Shown: positions 33,024 to 41,337, counted from the stretch's first letter. The stretch is DNA of 64,000 bases from an uncultured Kocuria sp. (GCF_947500125.1 NZ_CANMRA010000002.1:86144-150143); one strand, 5' to 3'. The notes: generated by a model not told the origin, from the sequence alone. Numbers and translations are program-made.

Positions 33024-33602
33024 TCAGCGGCGGGACGGGTGCTTCCCGTTGTCGCTGGCCAGCGGCCGGGGAGGGCCCCACCGGTCACCGGCCGGGGTGG
33101 GACGGTCCACGAACCGGCGGTAGCCGAGGTACAGCACCACGACCAGGGCCACGGTGACCACGGCGAACGAGGCGACGGTGTCTTGCGAGATCAGGCTCCG
33201 GACCACGCTGTGGAGCAGCGTGAACAGGCCGCCGAGCAGGATGCCCTGGCCCAGCACCGCTCTGCGCCGCTCCACGGCCAGGCTCGCCGCCAGGAGCGCG
33301 ACCGAGGCGACCAGGGTCACCACGCCGACGTCGCGGCTGTGGTCCAGGAACTCGTCCTCCCACGCCTCCCACTCGCGCTCGTAGGCCGCCCACTGCTGCT
33401 GCTCCTCCGGGGAGAGCTCGCGGGTCTCCCGCGCCATCGCGATCCCCGGGGGCGGGACGGGCTCCTCCGGGCCCGGGTGCACCGTGGCGACGCCGAGACC
33501 CACGAACAGGGCCAGCAGCACCCCCAGGAAGAACGTGTAGACCGTCCGCAGGATCCTGCCGTCCGTGCGGTCCTCCGCGCGGTCTTCCGTGTGGTCCTGC
33601 AT
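33024..33602 (-). CDS. Membrane protein of unknown function, paralogue of the gene at 36565
   Basis: A 192-residue protein: N-terminal helix VYTFFLGVLLALFVGLG (about 21-37), a soluble Glu/Gln/Trp-rich stretch (about 60-90, likely helical), then three helices (about 92-110, 118-136, 143-160) ending in LYLGYRRF and a Pro-rich tail. The same order and signatures occur in the gene at 36565-37086 on the same strand. The two bracket the phosphoribosyltransferase-hydrolase and erythromycin-esterase-like genes. Function unknown. ATG at 33602 has GGAG about 11 bases upstream. Confidence 0.75.
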   Translation of the reverse strand: MQDHTEDRAEDRTDGRILRTVYTFFLGVLLALFVGLGVATVHPGPEEPVPPPGIAMARETRELSPEEQQQWAAYEREWEAWEDEFLDHSRDVGVVTLVASVALLAASLAVERRRAVLGQGILLGGLFTLLHSVVRSLISQDTVASFAVVTVALVVVLYLGYRRFVDRPTPAGDRWGPPRPLASDNGKHPSRR

Positions 33603-33743
33603 GCGGCGTGCTCCGTCTCCCCCCGCCTGTGCGGGACGTCCGTCCAGGGCGCCCGGGACCGCGGCCGGCCGGCCGCCGGGGCGTGCTCACATTGTGGGTC
33701 GCCCCCGACCCGTTGTCCACGGCCGTCACCTGGCCCCCGGCCC

Positions 33744-33772
33744 TTCCGCCGGGTTCCCCGTCTGCCTACGCT
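33744..33772 (+). promoter_or_regulatory. Promoter TTCCGC-17-TACGCT
   Basis: A -35-like TTCCGC (33744-33749) and -10 TACGCT (33767-33772) with 17-base spacing lie upstream of the phosphoribosyltransferase-hydrolase gene. The hsp20 promoter has the same -10 followed by the same TGGA. Confidence 0.5.
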
Positions 33773-33830
33773 GGAGTCCTCCGCCGCGGCCCGCGGGACC
33801 CGAGGGCGCGGGCGGAGCCGGGGAGGGGCG

Positions 33831-35222
33831 GTGGGCCGCGTGCCCGCCGGAGAGGCGGTGGGGGCCGTGGTGGTCTTCGAGAACAGGGTCGAGGCAGGGC
33901 GTCAGCTGGGGAAGCGGCTGAGGTCCCTGCGCGGACAGGACGTGGTGGTGCTGGGCCTGCCCCGCGGCGGGGTGCCCGTGGCCCACGAGGTGGCCAGGAT
34001 CCTCGACGCGCCGCTGGACGTCATCGTGGTGCGCAAGCTGGGGGTCCCCTCCCAGCCCGAGCTGGCCATGGGCGCCATCGGGGAGGAGGGCGCCCGGGTG
34101 CTCGACGAGCGGACCCTGCAGTACTTCGGCGTGACCGACGCGCAGCTCGAGCAGATCGAGGCGCGGGAGCGGGCCGTGCTCGAGGCCCGGACGGCGCGCT
34201 TCCGGGAGGGCCGGGAACGGGTCGATCTCACCGGGCGGATCGCCCTGGTCGTCGACGACGGCATCGCCACCGGCTCCACGGCGCGCGTGGCCTGCCGGAT
34301 CGCGCGCCAGCTGGGCGCCGCACGGGTGGTGCTGGCCGTTCCCGTGGCCCCGCAGGAGGCCCTGTCCCGGGTGGTCGAGGCGGACGAGGTGATCTGCCTC
34401 GCGACCCCGCCGTACTTCACGGCCGTCGGCTACCACTACCGGGACTTCTCCGCCACGGAGGACGACGAGGTCGTGGCCCTGCTCGACGCCGCCCGGCGCC
34501 GCCACCAGGCGGAGCTGCCCGGGCCGTCCGGGGCGGGGCGGGCGCCGCACGGCTGGCCCGTCGACGCCGACGTGCGGATCCCTGCCGGGGAGGAGCAGCT
34601 CGAGGCGCACCTGCACCTGCCGGGACCCGGCGCCGGGGTGGTGGTCTTCGCCCACGGCAGCGGCAGCAGCCGGTACAGCCCGCGGAACCAGTACGTGGCC
34701 TCCGTGCTGCAGCAGGCGGGGCTCGGCACCCTGCTGCTCGACCTGCTCACCCCCGGGGAGGAGGCGGACCGCGGCAACGTCTTCGACATCGGCCTGCTCG
34801 CCGAGCGGCTGCTCCTGGCCACGGCGTGGCTGCGCGCGCAGCCCGGTTCCGCGGCGTCCCCGGTCGGGTACTTCGGGGCGAGCACCGGCGCCGGCGCGGC
34901 CCTGTGGGCCGCGGCCGAGCCCGGCGCGTCGATCGCCGCCGTGGTCTCCCGCGGGGGCCGCCCGGACCTCGCCGGCGAGCGGCTGCGCGCGGTGCGCGCG
35001 CCCACCCTGCTGATCGTCGGCAGCGAGGACTTCGAGGTGCTCGGTCTCAACCGGTGGGCGCAGGAGTCGATGAGCTGCCCCACCCGGCTGGCGGTCGTGG
35101 AGGGCGCCACGCACCTCTTCGAGGAGCCCGGCACGCTCGCCGAGGCCGCCGGACTGGCGCGGGACTGGTTCCTGCGCCACCTCCACCCGGCCGGGGAGCA
35201 CGACGACGGGACGACCCGGTGA
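33831..35222 (+). CDS. Phosphoribosyltransferase fused to an alpha/beta hydrolase
   Basis: A 463-residue fusion. Residues about 10-220 are a type I phosphoribosyltransferase: VVLGLPRGGVPVAHEVA, then the PRPP loop VVDDGIATGSTARVA. Residues about 240-460 are a dienelactone-hydrolase-like domain: VVFAHGSGSSRYSPRN, nucleophile in GYFGASTGAGAAL, Asp in IVGSEDFEVL and His in GATHLFEE. Mycobacterial Rv0571c in the DosR regulon has this same architecture. GTG 33831 follows GGGAGGGG, and GTGs at 33840, 33867 and 33870 are alternatives. The stop overlaps the next GTG (GTGA). Substrate unknown. The TTCCGC-TACGCT promoter lies upstream. Confidence 0.85.
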   Translation: MGRVPAGEAVGAVVVFENRVEAGRQLGKRLRSLRGQDVVVLGLPRGGVPVAHEVARILDAPLDVIVVRKLGVPSQPELAMGAIGEEGARVLDERTLQYFGVTDAQLEQIEARERAVLEARTARFREGRERVDLTGRIALVVDDGIATGSTARVACRIARQLGAARVVLAVPVAPQEALSRVVEADEVICLATPPYFTAVGYHYRDFSATEDDEVVALLDAARRRHQAELPGPSGAGRAPHGWPVDADVRIPAGEEQLEAHLHLPGPGAGVVVFAHGSGSSRYSPRNQYVASVLQQAGLGTLLLDLLTPGEEADRGNVFDIGLLAERLLLATAWLRAQPGSAASPVGYFGASTGAGAALWAAAEPGASIAAVVSRGGRPDLAGERLRAVRAPTLLIVGSEDFEVLGLNRWAQESMSCPTRLAVVEGATHLFEEPGTLAEAAGLARDWFLRHLHPAGEHDDGTTR

Positions 35223-36544
35223 GCCCCCGCGGACACGGGCCCTCCCGGGAGGCCGGGGTCCTCGCCGAGATCCGCTCCCTCGCGCAGCCGCTGGAGGGGG
35301 CGCAGGACCTCGACCCGCTCGTCGAGCGCTGCGCCGGTGCCCGGTTCGTGTGCGTGGGGGAGGCGTCCCACGGCACCCACGAGTACTACCGGTGGCGGGC
35401 CCTGCTCAGCCGCCGGCTGATCGAGGAGCACGGCTTCACCTGGATCGGGGTCGAGGGGGACTGGCCGGACTGCTGGCGGCTCAACCGGTGGGTGCGCGGC
35501 GAGGCGGACCAGGACCTCGACGCCCACGCCGTCCTGGCGGGCTTCGAGCGCTGGCCCACGTGGATGTGGGCGAACGAGGAGGTCGCCGAGTTCCTCGACT
35601 GGCTCCGGGAGGAGAACGCCCGCCGGGCCGGCCACGAGCAGGTGGGCTTCTACGGCCTGGACGTCTACTCGCTGTGGGACTCCCTGCGGGAGATCATCGG
35701 CTGGCTCGAGGCGAACGCGCCCGAGGCGCTGCCCGCCGCGCTGCAGGCGTGGCAGTGCTTCGTCCCCTTCCACGAGGACCCGCACCGGTACGCGTGGCGC
35801 ACGCGGATCGTGCCCGAGAGCTGCGAGGCCGACGTCGTGGCCCTCCTCGCCGAGGTGCGCCGGCGGACCATGGACCGGATGGCCGGGGACCCCGCCGCGT
35901 TCGACGCCGCCCTCAACGCCATGGTCGCGGTCGACGCCGAGCGCTACTACCGGACCATGGTCCGGGGTGACCGGCAGTCCTGGAACGTGCGGGACGAGCA
36001 CATGGCGGACACCGCCGGCCTGCTCTCCCGCCACCACGGCCCCGGGGCGAAGGGACTGGTGTGGGAGCACAACTCCCACGTGGGGGACGCCCGGGCCACC
36101 GACATGTTCGACGCCGGGCTCGTCAACGTGGGCCAGCTTCTGCGCGAGCGCCACGCCGCGCACGAGGTGGTGCTCGTGGGCCTCGCCTCCTGGGCCGGCA
36201 CGGTGGTCGCGGCGGAGTCGTGGGGCGCGGCCGAGGAGGTCCTCGCCGTCCCGGAGGCCCGTCCCGGCAGCCACGAGGACCTCCTGCACCGGGCCCTGGG
36301 GGAGGCCGCGGTGCTCGTCTTCGGCCGCGACCGCTCCGGGCCCTGGCTCTCCGGGAGGTTCGGCCACCGGGCCATCGGGGTGGTGTATCACCCGTGGCGC
36401 GAGACCGGCAACTACGTCCCCACCCGCATGGGGGAGCGCTACGACGCCCTGCTCTGGTTCACGGTGACCGCCGCGCTGCGGCCCCTGCACCACGAGGGCC
36501 CGCCCGAGGAGCCCGAGCTGGAGACCGAGCCGACGGGCTTCTAG
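35219..36544 (+). CDS. Erythromycin esterase family protein
   Basis: A 441-residue protein of the EreA/ChaN-like superfamily. Conserved blocks are CVGEASHGTHEYYRWR (catalytic His), GVEGDWPDCWRLN (Glu), YGLDVYSLWDSL and LVWEHNSHVGDAR. Relatives include true erythromycin esterases but most are of unknown substrate. In mycobacteria the same domain is fused to a phosphoribosyltransferase in a DosR-regulated protein (Rv2030c). Here it is translationally coupled to such a gene by a 4-base overlap. That suggests a shared step, possibly on a sugar- or phosphoribosyl-linked substrate. Not evidence of macrolide resistance. Confidence 0.88.
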   Translation: MSPRGHGPSREAGVLAEIRSLAQPLEGAQDLDPLVERCAGARFVCVGEASHGTHEYYRWRALLSRRLIEEHGFTWIGVEGDWPDCWRLNRWVRGEADQDLDAHAVLAGFERWPTWMWANEEVAEFLDWLREENARRAGHEQVGFYGLDVYSLWDSLREIIGWLEANAPEALPAALQAWQCFVPFHEDPHRYAWRTRIVPESCEADVVALLAEVRRRTMDRMAGDPAAFDAALNAMVAVDAERYYRTMVRGDRQSWNVRDEHMADTAGLLSRHHGPGAKGLVWEHNSHVGDARATDMFDAGLVNVGQLLRERHAAHEVVLVGLASWAGTVVAAESWGAAEEVLAVPEARPGSHEDLLHRALGEAAVLVFGRDRSGPWLSGRFGHRAIGVVYHPWRETGNYVPTRMGERYDALLWFTVTAALRPLHHEGPPEEPELETEPTGF

Positions 36545-36564
36545 AGGCGTCCCGGGGGAGCGGC

Positions 36565-37086
36565 TCAGACGCCGGTCTGCTCCCGCGGTGCCTCCTCGGG
36601 CGCACTCTCCTCGGGCCGGTCCTGGAAGAAGCGCCGGTAGCCCAGGAACAGCACCACGGCCAGGCCCACGCCCACGGCGATGAACGTCATCCTGGTCTCG
36701 CTGGAGGCGAAGCTCCGCCCGATGGCGTAGATCAGGGTGAAGAGACCGCCGAGCATCACCCCGTTGGTCAGCACCCTGTTGCGCTTCTCGAGCACGAGGC
36801 TGAGGCCGAGCAGCGCCACGGAGGCGCCCAGGGCGACGACGGCCACGTTGCGGCTGTAGGTCTGCTGCTCCTCCTGCCACTGCCGCCACTGCCGCTCGTT
36901 CTCCGCCATCTCCTCGCGCTGCTCCTCGGTGGGGGTGCTGCTCCCCTCGGGCACGAACTCCACCCCCGAGGTCTGCTCCGGCATCTCCGGGCCCGGGTAG
37001 AAGGTCTGGATGCCGAGCCCCACGAACAGCGCCAGCAGGGCTCCCAGGAAGAAGGTGTAGACGATCTTCATCACGTTGTTGTCCAC
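36565..37086 (-). CDS. Membrane protein of unknown function, paralogue of the gene at 33024
   Basis: A 173-residue protein from GTG 37086 (ATG at 37071 is an alternative). Helix VYTFFLGALLALFVGLG (about 9-25), a Glu/Gln-rich charged stretch (about 50-85), then three helices ending in LFLGYRRF. These signature segments are nearly identical to those of the protein at 33024-33602, so they are paralogues. They may form a membrane complex or sense stress. The charged middle section is predicted to be a helical or coiled extracytoplasmic or cytoplasmic loop. Divergent from hsp20 across about 290 bases. Confidence 0.75.
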   Translation of the reverse strand: MDNNVMKIVYTFFLGALLALFVGLGIQTFYPGPEMPEQTSGVEFVPEGSSTPTEEQREEMAENERQWRQWQEEQQTYSRNVAVVALGASVALLGLSLVLEKRNRVLTNGVMLGGLFTLIYAIGRSFASSETRMTFIAVGVGLAVVLFLGYRRFFQDRPEESAPEEAPREQTGV

Positions 37087-37247
37087 GGCGGACACCCCGA
37101 TCTCTCCCGGTCCCCGGGGTGGGCCGCCGGGCGGCGGCGGACCCGTGGGGATGCCCTGATTATCGCCCTGTCGCACCTGCGAATCCAGTGCTCCCGGGGG
37201 CCGGTGGGGCCCGCCCCGTCATGATGGCGTGCGGGGCCCCGCGGGGC

Positions 37248-37276
37248 TTACGCGCCCGGTCGGCGGTGTCTACGCT
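37248..37276 (+). promoter_or_regulatory. Promoter TTACGC-17-TACGCT of hsp20
   Basis: TTACGC (37248-37253) and TACGCT (37271-37276) with 17-base spacing lie about 98 bases before the ATG of hsp20. The -10 and flanking TGGA match the promoter at 33767. Confidence 0.5.
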
Positions 37277-37373
37277 GGAAGGGTCGAGGCGGACCGCACC
37301 GGTTCCCCGGCCGACCGGGCCGACGCGCCCGGCCGCCGTCGCGGACGGGTGCCACGGGAAGAGGAGTCAGGTC

Positions 37374-37790
37374 ATGGCCGGATTGATGCGCAGGGAGGGC
37401 CTGGAGATGCTCGAGCCCCTCCGGCGCCTCCTGGAGGGGGACGTCGAGGCGTCCTGGCCCCGGGTGGAGGAGTACCGGGACGGCGACACGGTGGTGATCC
37501 GGGCGGAGCTGCCCGGCATCGACCCCGAGCAGGACGTGGAGCTCACGGTGGCCGACGACGTGCTCCACCTGCGGGCCGAGCGCAGGGAGCGGACCGAGCA
37601 CAAGGACAAGGGCAGCTACCGCTCCGAGTTCCGCTACGGCTCGTTCTCCCGCACCCTGCCGCTGCCCCCCGGGTGCCGGGACGAGGACATCAGCGCCGCC
37701 TACCGCGACGGCGTGCTGGAGGTGCGCGTGCCCGTGGCCGAGCACGTCGAGCCGCCGGCCACCAAGAAGATCCAGGTGACCCGCGGCTGA
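37374..37790 (+). CDS. Hsp20/alpha-crystallin small heat shock protein
   Basis: A 138-residue protein with one alpha-crystallin domain (about 35-125): EYRDGDTVVIRAELPGIDPE, DVELTVADDVLHLRAERRE, the loop SEFRYGSFSRTLPLP and DGVLEVRVPV with the usual C-terminal sheet, then PATKKIQV (an I/V-x-I/V-type tail). It holds unfolding proteins in soluble oligomers. GAGGAG lies 9 bases before the ATG. Next to universal stress proteins as in the mycobacterial acr (hspX) neighbourhood. The leader of about 90 bases is long enough for regulation, but no HspR/CIRCE element is evident. Confidence 0.93.
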   Translation: MAGLMRREGLEMLEPLRRLLEGDVEASWPRVEEYRDGDTVVIRAELPGIDPEQDVELTVADDVLHLRAERRERTEHKDKGSYRSEFRYGSFSRTLPLPPGCRDEDISAAYRDGVLEVRVPVAEHVEPPATKKIQVTRG

Positions 37791-37892
37791 GGAGGCCCGT
37801 GCGCGGCCCGCGCGACGTCGGGCGGACCGGGACGGTGCCGCCCGCCCGCCGTCGTGCAGGTCGTGCGGGAGGTCATGAGGACGGAAGGGCCG

Positions 37893-37921
37893 TTGTGACG
37901 GACCTCACCGAGTCCTATCGT
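37893..37921 (+). promoter_or_regulatory. Strong promoter TTGTGA-17-TATCGT of the first universal stress gene
   Basis: TTGTGA (37893-37898) and TATCGT (37916-37921) with a 17-base spacer form one of the best vegetative-type promoter matches in the window. It lies 46 bases before the ATG at 37968, with GGGAGAA as the ribosome binding site. Confidence 0.65.
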
Positions 37922-37967
37922 GGAGACAGGTGGACCGGCCGGCCCGCCGCGAACAAGGGAGAACAGC

Positions 37968-38399
37968 ATGGACGAGCCGTCGTCCGGTGGCCGGATCGTC
38001 GTGGGAATCGACGGATCCGGCTCGTCCAAGGCCGCGCTCCGGGAAGGAGTGCGGCTCGCCGAGTCCCTGGGCGCGCCGCTCGAGGCCATCATGTGCTGGG
38101 AGGACCCGCTGCTCTACGAGAGCTACCGGGTGGTGGACCCCGAGGAGTTCCGCCGCGGCAGCGAGCAGCTGTTCGAGAGCACGCTCGACGAGGTGTTCGG
38201 GGAGCAGCGCCCGGCGAACCTGACCACCCGGTTGCTGCGCGGTCAGCCCGCGGCCCGGCTCATCGAGGAGAGCGAGGGGGCCCGGATGCTGGTGGTCGGC
38301 CGGCGGGGCACCGGAGGGGTGCTCGGGATGATCCTCGGCTCCGTCTCCTCGGCCCTCGTCTCCCACGCCAAGTGCCCCGTCCTCGTGGTGCGGCACTGA
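37968..38399 (+). CDS. Universal stress protein (UspA family), first of three
   Basis: A 143-residue single-domain UspA protein with the ATP-binding pattern GRRGTGGVLGMILGS near residues 108-122, the N-terminal strand RIVVGIDGSGSSKAAL and the C-terminal CPVLVVRH. Such proteins bind ATP and help survival in starvation or hypoxia. Its own strong promoter lies at 37893-37921. A perfect 8-bp hairpin (38405-38422) follows it. It differs from copies two and three in the ATP-loop flanks, so it is the most divergent of the three tandem paralogues. Confidence 0.92.
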   Translation: MDEPSSGGRIVVGIDGSGSSKAALREGVRLAESLGAPLEAIMCWEDPLLYESYRVVDPEEFRRGSEQLFESTLDEVFGEQRPANLTTRLLRGQPAARLIEESEGARMLVVGRRGTGGVLGMILGSVSSALVSHAKCPVLVVRH

Positions 38400-38404
38400 G
38401 CGGC

Positions 38405-38422
38405 CCGGCAGGAACCTGCCGG
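38405..38422 (+). terminator. Hairpin between usp copies 1 and 2
   Basis: CCGGCAGG and CCTGCCGG form a perfect 8-bp stem with a 2-base loop. It might terminate or stabilise the upstream mRNA. Confidence 0.45.
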
Positions 38423-38475
38423 ACGGAGCGCGCCCCGGGCACGGACCGCGGGCGCCGGAACGAAGGAGCTCGACC

Positions 38476-38904
38476 ATGGTCGCACCATCGCAGCAGCGGA
38501 TCCTCGTGGGGATCGACGGATCGGACTCCTCGAAGGAGGCCCTCCGGACGGCGGACAGGATCGCCCGGGCCCTGGACGTCCCGCTGACCGCCGTCATGTT
38601 CTGGCAGGGTCCACCCGTCTACGAGGGCTGGGAGACCGTCGATCCGGACAAGCCCCCGGCCGGCACCGAGGACGTGCTCCGCGCGACGGTCGCCGACGTG
38701 TTCGGTGCGGAGGTCCCGGCGCACGTGCGCGCCGAACTGGTGCACGGGCGGGCCGCGGCCCGGCTGGTCGAGGAGAGCGAGAACGCCCTGATGCTGGTCC
38801 TCGGCCGCCGCGGCCACGGCGGCATGCGGGGCTCGGCGCTGGGCTCCGTCTCCAACGCGTGCATCGCCCACGCCCACTGCCCGGTGCTGGTCGTCCGGCA
38901 CTGA
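38476..38904 (+). CDS. Universal stress protein (UspA family), second of three
   Basis: A 142-residue UspA domain: RILVGIDGSDSSKEAL at the start, LGRRGHGGMRGSALGS ATP loop and CPVLVVRH at the end. The order and length match the flanking copies, indicating tandem duplication. AAGGAG lies 7 bases before the ATG, at 38464-38469. About 75 bases separate it from copy one and 84 from copy three. No obvious separate -10 is seen, so it may be read through from the first promoter. Confidence 0.92.
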   Translation: MVAPSQQRILVGIDGSDSSKEALRTADRIARALDVPLTAVMFWQGPPVYEGWETVDPDKPPAGTEDVLRATVADVFGAEVPAHVRAELVHGRAAARLVEESENALMLVLGRRGHGGMRGSALGSVSNACIAHAHCPVLVVRH

Positions 38905-38950
38905 CCGGCCGGCGCCGGCCATCCGGCGCGGGCCCCGCGGCACCGACAGG

Positions 38951-38967
38951 CCGGCTCCCGGAGCCGG
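38951..38967 (+). terminator. Hairpin between usp copies 2 and 3
   Basis: CCGGCTC and GAGCCGG form a perfect 7-bp stem with a CCG loop, about 22 bases before the third usp gene. Confidence 0.4.
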
Positions 38968-38988
38968 TCCGGACAAGGAGGTTCGGCC

Positions 38989-39417
38989 ATGAGTGCACCG
39001 ACGGACCAGCGGATCCTCGTGGGGATCGACGGCTCGGAGTCCTCGATGGAGGCCCTGCGGCTCGCCGCGAGCCTCGCGGAGGCGCTCGACGCCCCGCTCG
39101 AGGCGATCGCGTGCGCGGGGGACCCCACCGTGCTGGACGCCGAGCTGCTTGTCGACGAGGAGGCGCTGCGCGCCAACCACGAGCGGATCCTCGCGCGCAC
39201 GGTCGCGGCCGTGTTCGGGGAGGACGTCCCCGCCCGGCTGACCAGCACGGTGACGCACGGCCGCCCGGCCGGCCGGCTCATCGCGGAGAGCGAGACCGCG
39301 CAGCTGCTCGTCCTCGGCCGGCGTGGCCGCGGCGGACTGCTCGGCTCGGCGCTGGGGTCGGTGTCCCACGCGTGCGTCTCCTACGCCCACTGCCCGGTGC
39401 TCGTGGTCCGGCACTGA
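38989..39417 (+). CDS. Universal stress protein (UspA family), third of three
   Basis: A 142-residue UspA domain with RILVGIDGSESSMEAL, ATP loop LGRRGRGGLLGSALGS and CPVLVVRH. AAGGAGG lies 7 bases before the ATG. It is closest to copy two in its ATP loop and tail. It ends 31 bases before the convergent P-type ATPase stop, with a 9-bp palindrome between. Confidence 0.92.
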   Translation: MSAPTDQRILVGIDGSESSMEALRLAASLAEALDAPLEAIACAGDPTVLDAELLVDEEALRANHERILARTVAAVFGEDVPARLTSTVTHGRPAGRLIAESETAQLLVLGRRGRGGLLGSALGSVSHACVSYAHCPVLVVRH

Positions 39418-39431
39418 CCGGCGTCAGGACC

Positions 39432-39450
39432 TGACCGGCCAGGCCGGTCA
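39432..39450. terminator. 9-bp palindrome between convergent usp and ATPase genes
   Basis: TGACCGGCC and GGCCGGTCA pair perfectly around a single base. The right arm includes the stop codon of the minus-strand ATPase gene. Probably a short bidirectional terminator. Confidence 0.45.
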
Positions 39451-41337
39451 CCGCTCGCCGCGCGGCCCCCGCAGGGCGCGCAGGGCGTTGAGGATGGCCA
39501 GGAGGTCCACGACCTCCTGGCTGAGGGCGCCGAAGATCGCCGGGATCGCCCCCGTGGCGGCCACGAGCATGAGCACCACGGACAGGGCGATGCCCAGCCA
39601 GATGCTCTGCAGGGCCACCTGCATGGTCCGCCGGCCGATCCGCACCGCGGTCGCGGTCCTCGCGAGGTCCTCGGTGAGGATCACGACGTCGGCGGACTCG
39701 CTGGCGGCCGTCGCGCCGCGGGCGCCCATGGCGACGCCGACGTCGGCGGCGGCGAGCACGGGGGCGTCGTTGACGCCGTCGCCGACCATGAGCACCGGCC
39801 GGTCCGGGGCGTCGCGGACGGTGCGGACCTTGTCCTCGGGCAGGCACTCGGGCAGCACCCGGGTGATGCCCAGCTCCGCGGCGACGTGCTCGACGGTGGC
39901 GCGGGCGTCCCCGCTGAGCACGAGGATCTCCCGCACCCCGAGTCCGGTCAGCTGGGCCATCGTGGCCGTCGCGTCCTCGCGCACCTGGTCGCTCATCACC
40001 AGGGTGCCGGCGAAGCGGCCGTCCACAGCCACGTAGACGGCCAGCTCGCCCGGCCCGAGCACCTGCTCGACCACGTCCGGGGCGGAACGGGCCACGTGGG
40101 CGCGCTTGCCGACCACCACCCGGCGCCCCTCGACGGTGGCGGTGACCCCGTGGGTGGCCTCCTCGTGGGCCTCCTGCGCCGGGGCCGCCTCCAGTCCGCG
40201 GGCGAGGGCGGCGTCCCGCACGGAGGCGGAGAGCACGTGGGAGGAGTACTGCTCGGCGGACGCCGTCAGGCGCAGCAGCTCGTCCTCCGGGAACGGGGGG
40301 CGGGCGTGGACGGCCAGCAGCTCGGGGCGGCCGTAGGTGATCGTCCCGGTCTTGTCGAAGGCGACGGTGCGCACCGCGGCGAGCCGCTCGAGGGTCCCGG
40401 CGTTCTTGATGATGACGCCGTTGCGCGCCGCCCGGCTCATCCCGCCCAGGAACGCCACGGGGGCGGCGATCAGCAGGGGGCAGGGGGTGGCCACCACGAG
40501 GACCTCCGCGAAGACCACCGGGTCCCCGTGGTACCACCACGCCAGCCCGGCCACGAGGAGGGCGAACGCGGTGAAGGGCACGGCGTAGCGGTCCGCCAGG
40601 CGCACCACCGGGGCGCGGGACTCCGCGGCCTCGCGCACCATCGCCACGATCTGGGAGTACTGGGAGTCCGCCGCGGTCGCGGTGGCCCGCAGCACCACGG
40701 CCTGCTGCTCGTTGAGGACGCCCGAGAGCACCGCCTCCCCGGCGCGGCGGGTCACGGGCAGGCTCTCGCCGGTGATGGAGGACTCGTCGAAGTCGGCCTC
40801 CTCGCTGAGCAGGGCACCGTCCACGGGCACGACCTCGGCGGGGCGGACCAGCAGCTCGTCCCCGGGGCGGACCTCCTCGACCGGGACGTCCTGGAGGGAC
40901 CCGTCCGGGTGCAGCCGGTGGGCGAGCACCGGGGCGCGCTCGAGCAGCGCGTTGAGCTCCTTGCGGGCCCGGTTCGCGGCATAGTCCTCGAGGGCCTGCC
41001 CGCCGGTGAGCATGAGGACCACCACGAGGGACGCGAGGTACTCGCCGACCGCCACGGTGGAGCTGATCGCGGTGACGGCCAGCAGGTCCACGCCCCAGTG
41101 CCCCGCGATGATGTCCCCGACCATGCCCCACGCCACCCGGGCGGCCACGACCAGGGCCCAGCCGGAGCCCAGCCACTGCGCCGGTCCCGGCTGCCCGGCG
41201 ACCAGCAGGCCCACGACCGCGGCGCCCACGGCGAGGGTCACGGCGACGAGCGGGTAGCGCCGCGGGAACGCGAGCAGCCGGCCCGTGCGGCCGAGATCGA
41301 CGTCCGGGTCGGGGCGTGCGCCCACGGTGAGGCTCAT
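39448..41337 (-). CDS. Heavy-metal P1B-type ATPase without N-terminal metal domain
   Basis: A 629-residue ion pump. The TGES actuator motif, the membrane motif ATPCPLLIAAPVAF (TPCP in place of CPC), the phosphorylation site DKTGTIT (Asp328) and GDGVNDAPVLAAADVG are present. The usual HP pair of P1B pumps is replaced by SSHVLS. About six to eight helices, no CxxC metal-binding domain. Substrate metal not predictable from these motifs. The coupled Cys-rich copper-storage-like gene suggests copper or a similar soft metal. The ATG overlaps the PEP synthase stop (ATGA). Confidence 0.9.
   Translation of the reverse strand: MSLTVGARPDPDVDLGRTGRLLAFPRRYPLVAVTLAVGAAVVGLLVAGQPGPAQWLGSGWALVVAARVAWGMVGDIIAGHWGVDLLAVTAISSTVAVGEYLASLVVVLMLTGGQALEDYAANRARKELNALLERAPVLAHRLHPDGSLQDVPVEEVRPGDELLVRPAEVVPVDGALLSEEADFDESSITGESLPVTRRAGEAVLSGVLNEQQAVVLRATATAADSQYSQIVAMVREAAESRAPVVRLADRYAVPFTAFALLVAGLAWWYHGDPVVFAEVLVVATPCPLLIAAPVAFLGGMSRAARNGVIIKNAGTLERLAAVRTVAFDKTGTITYGRPELLAVHARPPFPEDELLRLTASAEQYSSHVLSASVRDAALARGLEAAPAQEAHEEATHGVTATVEGRRVVVGKRAHVARSAPDVVEQVLGPGELAVYVAVDGRFAGTLVMSDQVREDATATMAQLTGLGVREILVLSGDARATVEHVAAELGITRVLPECLPEDKVRTVRDAPDRPVLMVGDGVNDAPVLAAADVGVAMGARGATAASESADVVILTEDLARTATAVRIGRRTMQVALQSIWLGIALSVVLMLVAATGAIPAIFGALSQEVVDLLAILNALRALRGPRGER

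Noticed and set aside
35219..36544. Macrolide-resistance esterase
   Set aside because: The family name is historical. Most members are not resistance genes, and its coupling to a PRTase gene argues for another role.
33603..38000. DosR-type box (GGGACTNNNGTCCC-like) before stress-island genes
   Set aside because: GGGCTTACGCGCCC near 37245 is a weak partial match only. No second copy was found in the other leaders, so I do not call it.
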